Source: Gemmatimonadota bacterium (GTDB lineage Bacteria; JBHIER01; G020348925). Taken from it: DNA of 56,560 nucleotides. The notes below the pieces were generated by a model. That model had not been told where the DNA came from. It was given only the letters and a program-made list of their open reading frames with translations, and searched no databases. This document shows positions 9,388 to 17,456 of the stretch, one piece after another. The stretch is from the NCBI GenBank assembly GCA_020348925.1, contig CP070758.1, positions 1,449,793 to 1,506,352 on the forward strand. Direction: 5' to 3'. Position 1 is the first letter of the stretch. The number at the start of each line of letters is the position of its first letter. Both the position numbers and the translations under genes were made by a program.

Positions 9388-9706
9388 CTCTCCAAGCTCA
9401 TCAACCTCAGGTTCACAAGAAACGTTCACTCCTGGACAACCACTCATTCCCACGCAAAACCAGTGCCAGACGCACATTCGACGCTCGTGAAAACGTTACT
9501 GTTTTGTATTTTATTGAAATATTGAGATTTACAAAAATTAAGATAAAATAGTCCTTCAAGAAGAGTGCACCTTTCCATGGTCAAATAACCCAAGTTCTGT
9601 ATTTTGCAAGGGTGATTTGAAAGGCTCGACGAGTGGATAAGCTGACTGCTGCGAAGATATTTGTGTACACATCGATCTGAAGAAACGAAAAGAGACAAAC
9701 TTCCGG
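9388..9706. other. Divergent intergenic region
   Basis: This separates the minus-strand protease from rnz. It is AT-rich around 9495-9560 and presumably holds the protease promoter, but I could not pick a convincing box pair. No gene is seen. Confidence 0.4.
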
Positions 9707-9735
9707 TTGACAATTGGGCTGAAAAGCATTACACT
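9707..9735 (+). promoter_or_regulatory. Sigma70-type promoter for rnz
   Basis: Perfect TTGACA (9707-9712), 17-nt spacer, TACACT (9730-9735). It lies about 75 nt before the rnz start. Confidence 0.65.
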
Positions 9736-9810
9736 TCACATTCACTGACATGGCTGTGGACACGGATGCATAAGGAGACAAGGTCACCTGATTTTCCGGA
9801 GGGGTTGCGA

Positions 9811-10722
9811 ATGAGAGTTATTGTTTTAGGGTCCGGTGGAACCATTCCCACACAAACGAGAAATCTTCCCTCCTTCGCTTTGAAAAGAGACGGTGAGCTT
9901 CTTCTCTTCGATTGCGGTGAGGGCACACAACTCCAGCTTATGGGTGCTAAGTTAGGGTTCGGGCCTCTCGAGCGCATATGTATCTCTCACCTTCACGGCG
10001 ATCATGTGACAGGAATACCCGGGCTTCTGATGACCCTTGGCCAGTCAAACCGTGAGAAGCCATTGACGATTCACGGTCCGCCAGGGATCGACACCTTTAT
10101 TCAGTCCATCATGAAGAACCTCTCCATTCACCTTCACTACCAGGTGCATGTTGCAGAAATCGAAAAAGGACTGGTCCACAACAATTCCCACTACAGAATA
10201 GAATCTGTACCTGCCGACCATAACATCTTCACTCTGGCGTATGCTTTTATTGAAGCTGAACGCCCAGGCCGCTTCGATGTGACCAAAGCCAGGGAGCTGG
10301 GAGTACCACCGGGTCCACTCTACCGAGCGTTACAGGAAGGGAAAGACGTGCGTTCCGGTGACGGGCGGATTGTTCGCTCCTCGGACATCGTCGGACCACC
10401 GCGACCCGGACGCAAAGTGGTCTATGCCCTTGATACGCGCCCCTGTTCCGCCGTGGTCGAGCTCGCCAGGGGTGCCGACGTATTAATTCACGACGCCATG
10501 TTCACCGAGGAGCTGCAGGCTGAGGCGAATGAGCGGGGCCATTCCACCGCCAGGCAGGCAGCGGAGATCGCTCAGCAGGCGGTGGTCGGCCAGCTCATTT
10601 TGGCCCACATCAGTCCTCGATATGAGACAGCCAAGGAACTCCTTGATGAGGCACTTTCGATCTTCACCGAGACCAGAGTTGGGGAGGATTCCATGGGTGT
10701 CGAAATCCCCGTTCACAAATAA
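9811..10722 (+). CDS. rnz: Ribonuclease Z
   Basis: RNase Z removes the 3' trailer of tRNA precursors in the cytoplasm. The 303-residue protein starts at 9811, six bases after GGAGGGG; the longer open frame upstream covers the promoter and is not coding. It has the metallo-beta-lactamase fold: MRVIVLGSGGTIPT at the N terminus, FDCGEGTQLQL near residue 38, the zinc motif SHLHGDHVTGIPGL near 57, the exosite/PxKxRN-like region shortened to the form seen in bacteria, ALDTRPC, and the late IHDAMF and GHSTARQAAEIA motifs. The length is normal and the gene is monocistronic. Confidence 0.95.
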   Translation: MRVIVLGSGGTIPTQTRNLPSFALKRDGELLLFDCGEGTQLQLMGAKLGFGPLERICISHLHGDHVTGIPGLLMTLGQSNREKPLTIHGPPGIDTFIQSIMKNLSIHLHYQVHVAEIEKGLVHNNSHYRIESVPADHNIFTLAYAFIEAERPGRFDVTKARELGVPPGPLYRALQEGKDVRSGDGRIVRSSDIVGPPRPGRKVVYALDTRPCSAVVELARGADVLIHDAMFTEELQAEANERGHSTARQAAEIAQQAVVGQLILAHISPRYETAKELLDEALSIFTETRVGEDSMGVEIPVHK

Positions 10723-10795
10723 GATTTCCCATATTCTTCAACCAACCTGTGAGCAACCGCCAGCCCGAGCGATCACAGATCAGTGAAGTTAATCC

Positions 10796-10824
10796 TTGAC
10801 AAAACCGTCAAAAAATCATATAAT
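10796..10824 (+). promoter_or_regulatory. Consensus sigma70 promoter for the DUF47-PiT operon
   Basis: TTGACA (10796-10801) and TATAAT (10819-10824), both perfect, separated by exactly 17 nt. The leader is about 120 nt. No clear 11-bp Pho array overlaps it, so this operon may be constitutive, unlike the Pst units. Confidence 0.85.
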
Positions 10825-10954
10825 TGTTCTTTCAACTTCAAAGGAAGCCATCTCCGTCTCGTGAATGGTTTCCGGTGGTAATTCAAGAGAGATCCTGAAG
10901 GTATTCCTGTTATTCATGATCGACGAAAATCAGTCTTAATAGAGGAGGTATGTT

Positions 10955-11632
10955 ATGCGAGGCATTTTAGCCGGGCTCTTTGCCAAATCGCCCTTCGGGC
11001 CGTTGAGCGAACACATGAATGCCGTAAAAAAATGTGTCAATCTGCTCAAGCCGATGTTCGAAGCGCTCATTGAACAGGATCATGAACGCGTCGAGGATAT
11101 TGCCAATCAGATATCAAAGCAAGAACACGAAGCGGACATCATCAAAAATGAAATTCGCAATCATCTTCCAAAAAGCATATTCTTGCCGGTTTCCCGGACC
11201 GATATTCTCAATTTTTTAAGGGAACAGGATGCTATTGCTGACGATGCGGAGGACGTTGGTGTTCTCCTGACCGTACGAAAGACCAATTTACCTGCTGAAC
11301 TCAAGGATGAACTCTTTGCTTTTCTCGACAAGGTGTTGGAGACTTTTGAGCTCACCGTCAGGGTGAATAGCGAGCTGAAACTTTTGATGGAAAGCTCCTT
11401 CGGGACAGCTGAAGTAGAAAAAGTACTTAAGTTGGTGGACGAGATCGGGCATGCGGAATGGGAAACCGACAGCCACCAATTCCGGTTGGCGCAGAAGATG
11501 TTCGAGATGGAGCAGAAATTAAGCCCCGGAGACATCATCATTCTGTTAAACGTCTTCCGACAGGTGGCCAGACTGGCCGATCACGCTCAAAACGTAGGAG
11601 ACCTTCTCAGGCTCATGATCTCGAAAGGATAA
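10955..11632 (+). CDS. DUF47 (PhoU-like) regulator of PiT transport
   Basis: A 225-residue all-helical protein of the DUF47/TIGR00153 family, distant kin of PhoU. Helices with EQDHERVEDIANQISKQEHEAD near residue 40 and a second half ending RLADHAQNVGDLLRLMI match the two-bundle fold that binds metal clusters. A good GAGG site precedes the ATG. It lies 39 bp upstream of the PiT gene, the usual pairing, and is thought to modulate that transporter in the cytoplasm. The pairing supports the assignment more than any single motif. Confidence 0.88.
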   Translation: MRGILAGLFAKSPFGPLSEHMNAVKKCVNLLKPMFEALIEQDHERVEDIANQISKQEHEADIIKNEIRNHLPKSIFLPVSRTDILNFLREQDAIADDAEDVGVLLTVRKTNLPAELKDELFAFLDKVLETFELTVRVNSELKLLMESSFGTAEVEKVLKLVDEIGHAEWETDSHQFRLAQKMFEMEQKLSPGDIIILLNVFRQVARLADHAQNVGDLLRLMISKG

Positions 11633-11671
11633 CGATCTGCAAACAGAACTCGAAACCTGGAGCAAGATGGA

Positions 11672-12910
11672 ATGGGCCCTGAACTGATTATTATAGTTGC
11701 TGCGGTTGTTGTTGGACTGTACATGGCCTGGAGCATCGGTGCAAACGATGTGGCCAATTCCATGGGAACCTCGGTCGCCTCAGGAGCTCTCACCATGAAG
11801 CAGGCCATCATCCTTGCCGGAGTATGTAATTTCATCGGGGCTGTCTTCGTCGGAACTCATGTGACCAATACAGTCCGAAAAGGTGTTCTCGACATTTCCA
11901 ATTTTGCTCACGATCCCACCACCCTTGTCTATGGCATGCTCGCAGTGTTGTTGGGAGCGAGTATTTGGGTGACACTGGCAACGTATAAAAAACTCCCTGT
12001 CTCTACAACCCATTCAATTATTGGTGCTGTTATCGGTTTTGGAATTGTCGAGATCGGTTTCTATGGAATACGGTGGCATATCGTTGGAGCCATCGTCCTG
12101 AGTTGGCTTATCTCTCCTTTGGGAGGAGCTCTGATTTCATTCACAGTCTTCAAGATTATCAGAAAGACAATTTTTAATGCCACATGTCCTGTTGCAGCCG
12201 TGAAAAAGATCGGACCTCTTTTTATCGGCCTCGTTTTCACCATTTTATGTTTGGCCATCATCTTCAAAGGCCTCAAACATTTGCATCTGGATTTACCATT
12301 GCCAAAAGCATTGCTCATATCCCTTGGAGTGGGACTTATGTTCGGCCTCTTGGGGTTTTTATTCCTTCGAAACCATCCTGTGAGAAAAGGTGAGGAATAC
12401 GAACAAGTCGAGGGTCTGGCAAATCCATTACAGATTCTGAGTGCAGCTTACGAAGCCTTTGCACACGGGGCGAACGACGTTGCCAACGCCATCGGTCCGG
12501 TGGCAGCCATCTATGCCATTCTTCAGACGCATCAAGTGGATATGCAGGTCTCAGTTCCTACCTGGATATTGGCCATTGGTGGCCTCGGTATTGTTGCGGG
12601 CATTTCCACCTGGGGATACCGTGTCATGGAAACCGTTGGTAAAAAAATTACTGAGATCACTCCTACACGTGGATTTTCCGCAGAATTTGGGACAGCGACA
12701 ACGGTACTCATCTTCTCAAAATTGGGTATGCCCGTTTCGACCACCCACGCCTGTATCGGAAATGTGATTGGTGTTGGATGTGCCCGAGGACTTGCGGCTC
12801 TCAACTTCGCCGTCGTCGGGCGGATCATTCTCATGTGGATTGTATCACTTCCCGCAGCTGCAGTACTGACCATCGTTTTCTTCAAGCTTCTCGTTTTCAT
12901 TCTGGGATAA
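11672..12910 (+). CDS. pit: PiT-family inorganic phosphate transporter
   Basis: A low-affinity phosphate permease of the inner membrane driven by protons or sodium. The 412-residue protein has about ten hydrophobic segments in two inverted halves, each with the family signature: SIGANDVANSMGT near residue 22 and AHGANDVANAIGPV near 267. Paired VSTTHS and VSTTHACIG motifs follow. GGAG lies nine bases before the ATG. It forms an operon with the DUF47 gene behind a consensus promoter and sits directly upstream of phoB-phoR. Confidence 0.93.
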   Translation: MGPELIIIVAAVVVGLYMAWSIGANDVANSMGTSVASGALTMKQAIILAGVCNFIGAVFVGTHVTNTVRKGVLDISNFAHDPTTLVYGMLAVLLGASIWVTLATYKKLPVSTTHSIIGAVIGFGIVEIGFYGIRWHIVGAIVLSWLISPLGGALISFTVFKIIRKTIFNATCPVAAVKKIGPLFIGLVFTILCLAIIFKGLKHLHLDLPLPKALLISLGVGLMFGLLGFLFLRNHPVRKGEEYEQVEGLANPLQILSAAYEAFAHGANDVANAIGPVAAIYAILQTHQVDMQVSVPTWILAIGGLGIVAGISTWGYRVMETVGKKITEITPTRGFSAEFGTATTVLIFSKLGMPVSTTHACIGNVIGVGCARGLAALNFAVVGRIILMWIVSLPAAAVLTIVFFKLLVFILG

Positions 12911-12994
12911 CGATAAAATAGATTTTGAAAAATGGTGGCTCAATATTACATTTCACCAGAGCCTGTATCGGTTTGAAATAATTGGGATAGGAGA

Positions 12995-13024
12995 TTGTTG
13001 TCGAGATCGCGTGTAAGATATATT
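12995..13024 (+). promoter_or_regulatory. Weak candidate promoter for phoB-phoR
   Basis: TTGTTG (12995-13000) and TATATT (13019-13024) with an 18-nt spacer, about 30 nt before the phoB ATG. It is only a moderate match. Confidence 0.35.
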
Positions 13025-13052
13025 TTCATATTCTCATTGATCGTGGAAAAAT

Positions 13053-13732
13053 ATGGATCAGGAAAGCATTCTCGTCGTAGATGACGAAAAAGATATACTC
13101 GACTTAGTGAGCTACAATCTCGAACAGGAGGGTTTCAGGATTTTAAAAGCAACCGATGGCCCCTCCGCCCTCAAAGCCGCTGAGAAAGAATTGCCCGACT
13201 TGATCGTTCTGGATCTCATGCTGCCGAAACTGTCCGGCATGGAAGTGTGTAAACTCCTCAAGAAGAAAAAAGAGACTTCTGAAATCCCAATAATCATGCT
13301 CACAGCCAAGACGGAGGAGATCGACCGAGTGCTTGGCTTTGAGTTGGGAGCCGACGATTACGTCACCAAGCCATTCAGTCCGCGGGAACTTGTGCTTCGA
13401 GTAAAGGCGGTCCTCAAAAGAATGAAGGAAAAGGAGGTCAAGGAACTCATAAAAATTGATGCCTTGACGATTGATATTCCCAAACACCAAGTTTGGGTTG
13501 ACAACGAACCCCTTACATTAACGCCAACGGAATTCGATCTCCTGCTCGAATTGGCAGAGCGAAGAGGTAAAGTCCTTACGAGGGATATTCTTTTGGATAC
13601 AGTTTGGGATACGATTATTCAAGTTTCAACAGGACGGTAGACACCCACATTCGAAGATTACGATCGAAATTGGGTAAGATGGGCCAATACATTGAAACAG
13701 TCCGTGGATTGGGATATCGTTTCAAAGAATAA
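13053..13732 (+). pseudogene. phoB: PhoB-like response regulator, interrupted by a one-base frameshift
   Basis: The first 195 residues read as an OmpR/PhoB regulator: acidic pocket VVDDEKD, phosphoacceptor D54 in VLDLMLP, TKPF lysine, then the start of the winged helix ([30 protein letters not shown]). At 13606-13608 the run GGG is one G short. The frame then ends at 13638-13640, while the -1 frame continues the winged helix perfectly: [17 protein letters not shown], then RLRSKLG, then [10 protein letters not shown] to the stop at 13730-13732. Repaired, it would be 226 residues, normal for PhoB. No X-XXY-YYZ slippery site is in the right phase. Because the rest of the gene and phoR are intact, a sequencing or assembly indel is the simplest cause, but a real mutation or recoding cannot be excluded. 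Confidence 0.85.
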
Positions 13733-13748
13733 ACAAAAGAAGATTGAT

Positions 13749-15521
13749 ATGACATTCAATGTACGCTGGAAATTGATGATCACCTACATCATCATTATTC
13801 TCGTTATTCTCCTCGCCATCACGATCTATCTCAATCGGACATTGAAATCGCATTATCTGGATCTAACAAGGGATCGGCTTCGACATGAGGCCAATCTGGC
13901 CAGGGCTTACATTCTGAATGAAACAATCGATCTCCCTTTTTCTCATCAGATTGACACACTGGCAAACGAAATAGGCGAACAATTAGGGCTTCGAGTGACA
14001 ATTGTTGATCCACAGGGGATCGTTCGGGGAGATTCCGAGCTTGATGGGCAAGCGCTCATAAACACAGAAAATCATGCCAATCGCCATGAGATCATGGATG
14101 CACACCAAAAAGAAATCGGTATAAACACAAGATACAGTTATACACTCAACACCGATATGATGTATCTTGCCATTCCGCTCGTTCGCCAAGATAAAAATAT
14201 TGGTACTGTACGACTGGCTCTCCCTCTGGATGAGATCAATCAAACGTTACGTCGAGTTCGAAGAATGCTCGCTGTTGCTTTCATTGTCGGGCTCATTCTG
14301 GCACTTTTCTTAAGCTACGTTACGGCCCGCGCTGTGACGAGACCTTTCAACGACATGTCGCAAATCGCCGAGAGAATGGCACGGGGAGATTTTTCAAGAA
14401 AAACAATTGTGAGATCCGGCGACGAAGTGGGCCAGCTCGCCACGACCCTCAATCAGATGGCTCTCCAATTGGACCGGACTATTCGGGAGATCACGACAGA
14501 GAGGGATCGTTTGCGCGGTGTGTTGAGCGGCATGCGGGAAGGAGTCATACTCACCGATAAAGAGGGGCGGATCGTTTTAACCAATGATGCGCTTTTAAAT
14601 TTTTTCAACGTGACATCATCCATCGAAGGCCGAACCGCGATCGAAACGATTCGAGACGCGAAACTTCACGCGACCATTGAAAAGGCACTCAAAACCAAAC
14701 AGGAAGTCATCGAGCAAATCGAGCTCACGGTCCCAAAAGAACGCACTCTCTACGTCCATGTTTTTCCATTGGGCGTTCCTGCCGGCTGCACTGGCACTGT
14801 TGTCGTGCTCTATGATGTTACTCAGCTGAAACGGTTGGAAAAAGTTCGAAAGGACTTCGTGGCCAATGTCTCCCACGAGCTGAACACTCCTTTGGCTGTT
14901 ATAAAGGGGTACACGGAGACCCTCCTCGACAAGGCGCTGGATGATACGGAGACGGCCAACAAGTTTTTAAAGATCATCTCTAAACATGTGAATCGGATGT
15001 CGAAACTGGTGGCCGATCTCTTAGCCCTTTCAAAATTTGAGTCGGACACCTATACACCTCTCTTTGGCTCTCAAGATTTACAAAAGATAGTGGCAAGTTC
15101 CACTGACACATTCAAAGACGCCCTCGAAAAAAAGAATGTAACGTGTACTGTCGACCTCCCTTCCGATCTCCCCCTTGTCAAGGGCGATGACAAAGGATTA
15201 GAGCAGGTCCTGCTCAATCTTCTCGACAACGCCGTGAAATTTACACCCGCAGGAGGCTCAATCACCGTTAGGGCACACGAGCAAGAAAGCGCTGTCAAAG
15301 TATATGTGTCAGATACTGGGATCGGTATTCCTATGAAAGATATACCACGAATCTTCGAACGATTCTATCGAGTGGATAAGGACCGATCCCGGGAACTCGG
15401 AGGGACAGGACTCGGGCTCTCCATTATCAAGCAAATTGTTCGGGCTCACGGTGGACAGGTGTGGGTTGAGAGCCAGGTGGGCCAAGGAACCACTTTCTCT
15501 TTTACGCTTCCTAAAGCATAA
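13749..15521 (+). CDS. phoR: PhoR-like phosphate-sensing histidine kinase
   Basis: Membrane sensor kinase that should phosphorylate PhoB when phosphate is low. The start at 13749 is preferred to an in-frame ATG at 13692 that lies inside the phoB C-terminal region. Order in 590 residues: transmembrane helix (about 12-32), extracytoplasmic domain, second helix (about 170-195), HAMP (about 195-250), PAS (about 260-360), HisKA with H376 in VSHELNTPLAVIKGY, and HATPase with DNAVKFTPAGG, DTGIGIP, ERFYR and GGTGLGLSI. It is spaced 16 bp from phoB. The periplasmic domain, PAS and position match PhoR of Gram-positive and deltaproteobacterial type. Confidence 0.9.
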   Translation: MTFNVRWKLMITYIIIILVILLAITIYLNRTLKSHYLDLTRDRLRHEANLARAYILNETIDLPFSHQIDTLANEIGEQLGLRVTIVDPQGIVRGDSELDGQALINTENHANRHEIMDAHQKEIGINTRYSYTLNTDMMYLAIPLVRQDKNIGTVRLALPLDEINQTLRRVRRMLAVAFIVGLILALFLSYVTARAVTRPFNDMSQIAERMARGDFSRKTIVRSGDEVGQLATTLNQMALQLDRTIREITTERDRLRGVLSGMREGVILTDKEGRIVLTNDALLNFFNVTSSIEGRTAIETIRDAKLHATIEKALKTKQEVIEQIELTVPKERTLYVHVFPLGVPAGCTGTVVVLYDVTQLKRLEKVRKDFVANVSHELNTPLAVIKGYTETLLDKALDDTETANKFLKIISKHVNRMSKLVADLLALSKFESDTYTPLFGSQDLQKIVASSTDTFKDALEKKNVTCTVDLPSDLPLVKGDDKGLEQVLLNLLDNAVKFTPAGGSITVRAHEQESAVKVYVSDTGIGIPMKDIPRIFERFYRVDKDRSRELGGTGLGLSIIKQIVRAHGGQVWVESQVGQGTTFSFTLPKA

Positions 15522-15620
15522 CCGATTTCTTTTCTTTTCCAAAAACTTCTGAGCACACGTCTTGAAAGGGAAAACTCTGTTCATATGTTTCTATGCCCCC
15601 CTGTTGACCTCATAATATGC

Positions 15621-15659
15621 TTGACACATCCTTGAAAGGTTCATAACTTAGAGTTGAGT
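15621..15659 (+). promoter_or_regulatory. Candidate PhoB box array upstream of the first porin
   Basis: Four hexamers spaced exactly 11 bp apart: TTGACA (15621), TTGAAA (15632), ATAACT (15643) and TTGAGT (15654). The 11-bp phase is that of PhoB/PhoP direct repeats. A plain TTGACA/TAACTT promoter reading (17-nt spacer) is also possible. Confidence 0.55.
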
Positions 15660-15747
15660 GATATCAATATGCAATTTCTTTGATTTTGAGAACATCCGAA
15701 CAGGATTTTCAATACACCCTGATTGTTGTCAAGGAGAGCAAATTAAA

Positions 15748-16914
15748 ATGACAAGACTGAACACTGTGATGTCTTTATCACTCATTTTCATTCTAACATC
15801 CGCATCTCTTACCCAAAGTGGAGATTCGCCAATCGGAATATTCGGATATTTCCAGAACTCATTTCAACACTGGACTACTTTCGAAGACAGAAAAGAACAA
15901 AATTCCTTCAGTGTACAACAGCTGAATCTTTTTTTTCAAAAAGATCTGAGTCGAGATTGGACCGCCTTTATTAATTTTGAATTTCTGAACAGCTTTTCAT
16001 CCATCAGGCAATGGGGTGCGGCCAATCTCGAAGAGGCGTGGGTAAAATACAGAGCGAATGAGAAATTTAATTTAAAACTTGGATTACAGATCCCCATATT
16101 CAACAATCTCAATGAAATCAAAAATCGTACTCCCTTGCTGCCTTATATTGTTCGGCCACTGGTGTATGAAACTTCATTTAGTGAGTTTATTATTATCGAG
16201 GAGTTTGTGCCAGACCGAGCCTTTTTGCAGGTTTATGGATTTCTGCCCAAGGGAGAGACCAAATGTGACTATGCGTTCTACTTAGGCAACAGTTCAAACA
16301 TGAATGATAATAGGGAAAAAGGACAAACCGGTATCGATACCACAACCACCTTTCTTGCCGGCGGACGTCTTGGTTTCCGCTACCGCGAATTAAAACTCGG
16401 TCTCTCGGCCACGCATGAGAAGAAAAATGGCATCAGAACTCTCGATTTCATAAGTCTCGCAGATTCTCTCGGAAGAGAGCCCTCGGAATTGATGGGATTA
16501 CCGAAAACGCGGCTGGGTGTGGATATGTCCTATAAATTTACCAATTTTATTTTTGAGAGTGAATTTGTAACCGTTAATATTGATGAAGGCATTCCCGAAT
16601 TGGAATTGGATCTCGACTTTTACTACGCAACATTAGGGTACCATTTGACCGAGCAGCTTTTTGCTTATGGAAGCTATTGGGTTGTTGATGTTCATAGTGC
16701 CCTGTTAGCCACTGGAGATGAAAAAGTTGAGGATGAAGCTATTCAAACATTAAATATTGGCGCTTCTTACGACTTGAATGACAGAATACGTTTCAAAGGA
16801 CAGTTCGCCCGGGTAAAAGCCGATGAAGAACTCCATCTCCTGTCTCACGATGATGTGATAAAGGAGGAAGATAAATTTAGTGTTTATGCAGTTGCAGTTT
16901 CCGTATTCTTCTAA
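15748..16914 (+). CDS. Outer-membrane porin-like protein
   Basis: The 388-residue protein starts at 15748 after AAGGAGA; residues 1-25 form a signal peptide. The rest alternates short amphipathic strands with turns rich in Asn, Asp and Gly and ends in a strand with terminal aromatic residues (YAVAVSVFF), as expected for a beta-barrel. Segments such as FSVQQLNLFFQKDLS and AWVKYRANEKFNLKLGLQIP resemble phosphate-selective porins, though less clearly than the 19402 protein. Together with the candidate Pho array upstream and the phosphate-binding-like gene downstream, this suggests a channel used in phosphate starvation. Substrate is inferred. Confidence 0.7.
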   Translation: MTRLNTVMSLSLIFILTSASLTQSGDSPIGIFGYFQNSFQHWTTFEDRKEQNSFSVQQLNLFFQKDLSRDWTAFINFEFLNSFSSIRQWGAANLEEAWVKYRANEKFNLKLGLQIPIFNNLNEIKNRTPLLPYIVRPLVYETSFSEFIIIEEFVPDRAFLQVYGFLPKGETKCDYAFYLGNSSNMNDNREKGQTGIDTTTTFLAGGRLGFRYRELKLGLSATHEKKNGIRTLDFISLADSLGREPSELMGLPKTRLGVDMSYKFTNFIFESEFVTVNIDEGIPELELDLDFYYATLGYHLTEQLFAYGSYWVVDVHSALLATGDEKVEDEAIQTLNIGASYDLNDRIRFKGQFARVKADEELHLLSHDDVIKEEDKFSVYAVAVSVFF

Positions 16915-16950
16915 ACCTTGGATTCTTATTCTCGAACAAGAAAAAGAAAT

Positions 16951-17379
16951 ATGAAATCGGTGATTGTTGCACTCTTCTGTTTTCTTGTAAATGCGACGAT
17001 TGTATTATCGCAAGTTGCCGTCATTTCTCATAAATCGGTTCCTGAAGATTCAATGACAAAATCGGTGCTGCTGGATCTCTACACAGGAGATATTCAATCG
17101 TGGAGCAACGGTGAACCTGTTATTGTCATAGATTTGAAACCGAGAGGTGACGTCAAAACAGCATTCTATGATTTCATCGGTAAGAAATCGTCCCGCATCA
17201 AATCAATATGGTTGAAAAAAAAGCTCTCAGGTGAATGGGACACCCCTGAATCACTTGAAACAGAGGATGACGTTGTAAAAAAGGTTGCCTCAACGGCCGG
17301 TGCCATAGGATTCGTCAGTCAATCAAGCGTGACGACTGACGTGAAAGTACTTTTACTCATACAACAGGGAAAGAATTAG
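16951..17379 (+). CDS. Short phosphate-binding (PstS-like) periplasmic protein
   Basis: 142 residues from the ATG at 16951, which opens a signal peptide (MKSVIVALFCFLVNATIVLS). The body resembles one lobe of PBP-like phosphate-binding proteins: VPEDSMTKSVLLDLYTGDIQSW corresponds to the PstS segment with the 'iy.G....W' pattern, and STAGAIGFVSQ to the late 'GaIGYv' motif. It lacks most of the other lobe, so it is about half a normal PstS. Such stand-alone short PBP proteins often lie beside porins and sensor kinases. It lies 36 bp after the porin. A sensory role with the following kinase is possible. Confidence 0.7.
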   Translation: MKSVIVALFCFLVNATIVLSQVAVISHKSVPEDSMTKSVLLDLYTGDIQSWSNGEPVIVIDLKPRGDVKTAFYDFIGKKSSRIKSIWLKKKLSGEWDTPESLETEDDVVKKVASTAGAIGFVSQSSVTTDVKVLLLIQQGKN

Positions 17380-17456
17380 ACTATGGCAGCGAACCATCTT
17401 CTTTTGCATTTCACTGTTCATAACACGTATACAAAGGACTCTTTGAATCAGACATC

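Noticed and set aside
9388-9477. N-terminal extension of the M6 protease from the ATG at 9477
   Set aside because: The extra 30 residues are cysteine-rich and would bury the signal peptide; a Shine-Dalgarno site precedes the ATG at 9387.
9661-9810. N-terminal extension of RNase Z
   Set aside because: It would overlap the promoter, and family members start at MRVIVLGSGG.
13602-13612. Programmed -1 frameshift in phoB at TTTGGGA
   Set aside because: The heptamer resembles a slippery site but is in the wrong phase, and no pseudoknot was evident; a G-run indel is simpler, so recoding is kept only as a remote option.
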